Shown one piece after another: positions 30,184 through 33,898 of a stretch of 33,898 nt of DNA (positions within the stretch are counted from its first letter, which is position 1; each line of letters begins with the position of its first letter). The DNA is from Paramacrobiotus richtersi (lineage: Eukaryota > Tardigrada > Eutardigrada > Parachela > Macrobiotidae): contig JAQGAU010000226.1 of NCBI GenBank assembly GCA_034698045.1, positions 1 to 33,898 of the forward strand, read 5' to 3'. The notes beneath the pieces are model-generated. The model was not told where the DNA came from and did no database searches. It was given only the letters and a program-made list of their open reading frames with translations. The translations under genes were made by a program, and so were the position numbers.

Positions 30184-31675
30184 TACCACTCATGGCGTAT
30201 TGGTCCTTGAAAGCGAATTACTACTACGTAAAACAGAGGAGTTATGATGCAAAATAATCCAGCTGCTAACAGGAGAACGGTATACGCCATTGATTTTTAA
30301 CCATCAAGGAAGAAAGTATCAATACAGTACATACTGCTCTACCTGGATCAGCTTGACCTCAGACGTAAATCTCACAGCTGATTTTGTTAGCTGATTTTAA
30401 CAACATACGCGGTAATCTAGTAAAAAAACGCGGTAGTATTAGTAGGCAGTTGTACATGTCACGGATTGATACTTACAGCCTCTTTATCGAGATAGTGAAG
30501 GTCTGCTTAATTAACCGACCGTGTGGTATTGACCTTGGCAATTACACGTGCACTTGCAGTTGCAGATGTATGGTATTACGCAATGCTGTTTGCAGCCCAG
30601 TCAGCATTGCTGCACTTGGCCACCTCAGCTAGCGTACAGCAGAAAGCGAGCTGCGAAGCGGTCACCAGTCAGTGCAGCGCCACCTGAGAACTCACTTGGA
30701 GGCTGCAAGAATGTAGTAAATACGCGGTTTATTGTAGTGTTACACTGTAGATACAGTTCGCAGCACAGTCTCACAGAAAGGTATATCGAAAACGTGCGAC
30801 CACGGACGTGACTGTGGTCGACTGCGATTGTGATATTAAGTGACCTTTGTGATTACAAATGGTCGACTGTGGCTACGGTCTGTTGTACTTACTTTGCCGT
30901 GTGAGTTATCAGTAACTGTTCGAGTATTTACAAACGCAACGCAAAAGACAACATACATATGTAAATATACATTTTTTTGCAACCGCGAGAGCGCCACAGA
31001 ATAGGTCAGTTCTGGTTGACCGTAAACTACTCACTGACAAGTTACTGCAAGCAAACGGAACTATTCCGTCAACTTGAAGCAATTCGGCAGAGATTCAAGA
31101 AAAACATTTGTGAGAATTAGCGGTTTCATTCTGTTGAAATAATTATTTCACACATGTGTCGTTGAGTAACGGAAAACGGTGTGCGATTGGTTCCGTAGAA
31201 AACTGCGAGAATACAACTCGCATCCTACGATGCAGTATATATACACTAATAATACATAAATAAATTCCGTATTGTGCACAGACTGAGCAAAAACTTTTTT
31301 TAAAGCAGAAGTTTCTTTCAGCATAGCGATCCCAGAAAATCTTGTACAAGTGAAATTTCTTCGCGAAGTAGTCATACAAAGTTTTTTCAATACGCAGAAA
31401 TTATTTCTGTGAACCGCACCATCATATAATTTTATTCCGTATGTAGTTGAACTCCCAGTCAGAAAATTCCGATTGAGCCAGGGAAGACTGTTAATGATAC
31501 TTAACGGAAATAATTAGAGCAATCACACATGTAGATGTTGTTGGCAGTAAATCACGTTCAAATTACGATTCGTTGCCGGCTGTAAAAACACATGCAGAAT
31601 TCTTGTTTGTAAATATCCCCGCATTCCCGGAATATGCGATCCTAGTTGTGAACGTCTAGGCAAGTTCAAGACAAA
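30184..31675. other. Intergenic region
   Basis: 1.5 kb with no supported gene. It should contain the 5' region of the methyltransferase gene and the 3' UTR of the RBR ligase gene. Short frames at 30384-30811 and 31143-31390 lack recognisable features. Confidence 0.55.
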
Positions 31676-33892
31676 TCACTCGCCCTGCACTTGGGAGTAA
31701 CGAGTCAATGCCGCCTGCAATTGCCTTCGTACTTCCCCTTCATCGAACCACCGCTCTGGAGTTGGAAGCAGCTCATTCGCCAGGTCATCAATCGCTCTAG
31801 TAGTGGCTGTAGTTTGAACAACCTGTAATTACATAAGTCAAATACTACATGTATGGTACTAGATTCGTGGCAACACAGACATTTCAGGCAGTAGATCCCT
31901 CACATCGTTAAATTGGCCAGCAGTCATGTCAAAACACTGAGGATTCTCTTCCGAGCGGAAATGGGAATATGGATCATGTTTTGGAAGGCGTGCCAGACAC
32001 CCCCAGCAGAAGTGCTGCCCGCAGCGGCAAACAACATGATTACATCCGGACACTTTCTGCAACCATAGCACCGAATTTGCGTTATAATTGTCGCCTTTAT
32101 GAAAGCAGTAATCTCCATATGGGATTATGTACCTGAATGTACGTCACACAACCAGGACATTTCTTAATTGTGGCCATCAATCCCATATCCATAATCGTAT
32201 TTAACAGCCGGTTTCGGAGGTAGTTTGCATCCGAGTCTGCGTCCGAGGGCCCAGCCATTGGACCTGCAGATATCGTATTAGTTGTATGTGAAGATATGGC
32301 TTAAAGGCTATTCTTTACAATAGAATATCAAGCATAGGAGCATAGTAACATCTCGCACTTTATCCTTCGCCGTCATGCATCTGGCAACCAAATCAAATAA
32401 AGAAAAGGGTATATGCTAGGTTTTGTTACCAATACGAACGTCCCGTGATTCGGACGTTTCGTGAGCACAGCAACACACCAGATACAGCGCTACCAATCGC
32501 GGAGCGCGCGTTTTCAGTAAAATGACGCGCCTTATCTTGTTGCTACTTTACTATTTAGTGATTAGTCCACTAAGCTCCATCAATGGAGCCAAGACATGAG
32601 ATATCTTTATTTGTATCTACTTCTTTACCTTCATCTGCGATGCACGGCGCAATCCCATGCGTACTTTTCTGGCAGAGCGTACAGAATGCGAATCCGCACT
32701 GACACTGTCCAATGTCGCCATCTTTGATAACAAGCGTATTGCACTGTGGACGAGGACAGTACACGACATCACCCATTTGTGTCAAAACGGAATCCAACTG
32801 TAGACGCTGATATTTGTCCTGTTTCTCCTCAGAGATTAGATCCGATACCTAAAGGTCACGTTTGGTAACACAGATTCTTATCATTGTTACAACTTATTGC
32901 CTCACATCGGACGGATGCAACTCCGCTTGGCACATCAAGCAGTTAACCAGTCGCGTTAATCCTTCCGCAATTTGAGTTTCACAGTTGTTTCTCAAACATG
33001 CCGTGCAGCAACGATGTCCACAGTTGCGGAGCGTCATTAAACTTTTTCCCAAGTGCCATTCGAAACAGACAGGACACTGCTGTAGTTCTCGTGCAAACAC
33101 AGTTTCTGTGCGTTGTTTATTGTACGAAAGCAGTCTCTCGACGAAGTCGCTAGTACTTTTCACTGACAGGATGTTGCCGCCACACTTGACGAGCTGGTTA
33201 TCTTCAGGAATTAGGATTAAGAAGTGGCCCAGGGGATAAGCCTTTGGCTCATCCAGGATGTTGCGCAAAAACGCACAGATATCGTACATTACGGGTAAGC
33301 GACCGTTGTGCTTCCAGAGATTACAGGCATGAGCTTCCAAAAACCGCAACTAATAAAAAAACAAAACGCAACATACATACAACTTCTAACAGGATTGTTC
33401 GGCTTTCGATACGTACGGTTTCATTTTCCATCCAGTCGCACGACAAGGTAATCTCGGGTGGTGAGTCCGATGGGTACGTCGATGGATACCGAAAGACGAC
33501 GCGGATAGCCGGCATATGCTTCAAGGAAGCAACGCAATACTGGCCCAGTCGGAAGTCGCTGTTTTCCAAAAGCTCGGTAATCTAGGTTTGAAACACTTTG
33601 TTTTCCGGCTGTAGGTATTAAGCCATGTAAAGCTTACGGTGTCTCTCGTGTTTAACGTATCACTGAAACGCTGAATAAAGGATTCGAATTCTTCCAAACG
33701 GTCCTTCGGGATACTAAGAATTTGAACAGGTTCGGAAATCATTACGAACACCTCCAGTACCCCACCGGAACGCGCGCTGGAAGGTTGAAATTCTTCATCC
33801 GTAAGCAGCGAAGATAAACATTCCAGCTCCTGGCGCTGCTGGTCCGGGTCGTTGTCGATGGATGTTTGTTGGTTCAACGGAGGTCGGTTCAT
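31676..33892 (-). CDS. RNF14-like: RWD-containing RBR E3 ubiquitin ligase, RNF14-like
   Basis: Seven minus-strand exons: 33892-33638, 33581-33417, 33349-32906, 32848-32629, 32263-32133, 32056-31904 and 31822-31676, with consistent phases and GT-AG ends, giving 504 residues (human RNF14 is about 474). Order: RWD domain about 20-180 (ELECLSSLL, VVFRYPSTYPSDSPPEITLS), RING1 232-280 (CPVC...NCGHRCCTAC...CLMC), IBR about 319-357 (YCPRPQC...CQCGFAFCTLC), RING2 397-425 (CPGC...GCNHVVCRCG...FCWGC). Cys410 in GCNH is the expected catalytic residue that carries ubiquitin as a thioester. RNF14 orthologues act in ribosome-stall and RNA-protein crosslink responses and bind androgen receptor in mammals. 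The start ATG lies 7 bases from the window end but fits the usual short RNF14 N-terminus. It appears to be a conserved housekeeping gene bordering the glycan cluster. Confidence 0.92.
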
Positions 33893-33898
33893 TCTTTT

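Noticed and set aside
1..33898. CRISPR arrays, tRNA or rRNA genes, viral genomes
   Set aside because: No regularly spaced repeats, no cloverleaf with matching A and B boxes, no rRNA-like blocks and no viral gene sets were found by eye.

Overview
The window is eukaryotic nuclear DNA, most likely from an invertebrate animal. The genes carry GT-AG introns of about 50 to 840 bases, there are no operons or ribosome-binding sites, intergenic DNA is AT-rich and littered with repeat relics, and the right end holds a metazoan-type RNF14-like RBR ubiquitin ligase. I cannot name the species.

Layout, left to right: a partial unknown exon (+) at the edge; a minus-strand zinc-finger-like gene in about five exons (173-2237); a three-exon FkbM-like methyltransferase with a membrane anchor (+, 3155-5093); an intronless family-92 (GT92, DUF23-like) glycosyltransferase (+, 7648-8775); a decayed duplicate of the FkbM-like gene (+, 10238-12002); a divergent two-exon GT92-like gene with altered acidic motifs (+, 13150-14326); an unrecognised Cys-rich gene (+, 15188-15748); a second intact GT92 gene (+, 16976-18034); a 4.4 kb gap with inverted repeats and coding-like scraps; a GT31 (beta-1,3-glycosyltransferase) gene broken by a nonsense codon and a 420-bp MITE (+, 22406-23817); a 5'-truncated MycE-like sugar methyltransferase (-, 24320-24760); an intact GT31 gene (+, 25280-26254); a non-LTR retrotransposon fragment; another intact GT31 gene (+, 27895-28896); an intact MycE-like methyltransferase (-, 29371-30183); and the seven-exon RBR ligase gene (-, 31676-33892).

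The middle 27 kb is therefore a local cluster of predicted secretory-pathway glycan enzymes: GT92 and GT31 glycosyltransferases with two kinds of SAM methyltransferase, nearly all with a short cytoplasmic tail and signal anchor or a signal peptide. The cluster has grown by local duplication (FkbM gene and pseudogene; GT92 genes with their upstream sequence; a convergent GT31/methyltransferase pair) and is also decaying (three disabled copies and one probable pseudoenzyme). That the enzymes build and methylate a common glycan is my inference from co-location and predicted compartment; it is not shown by the sequence.
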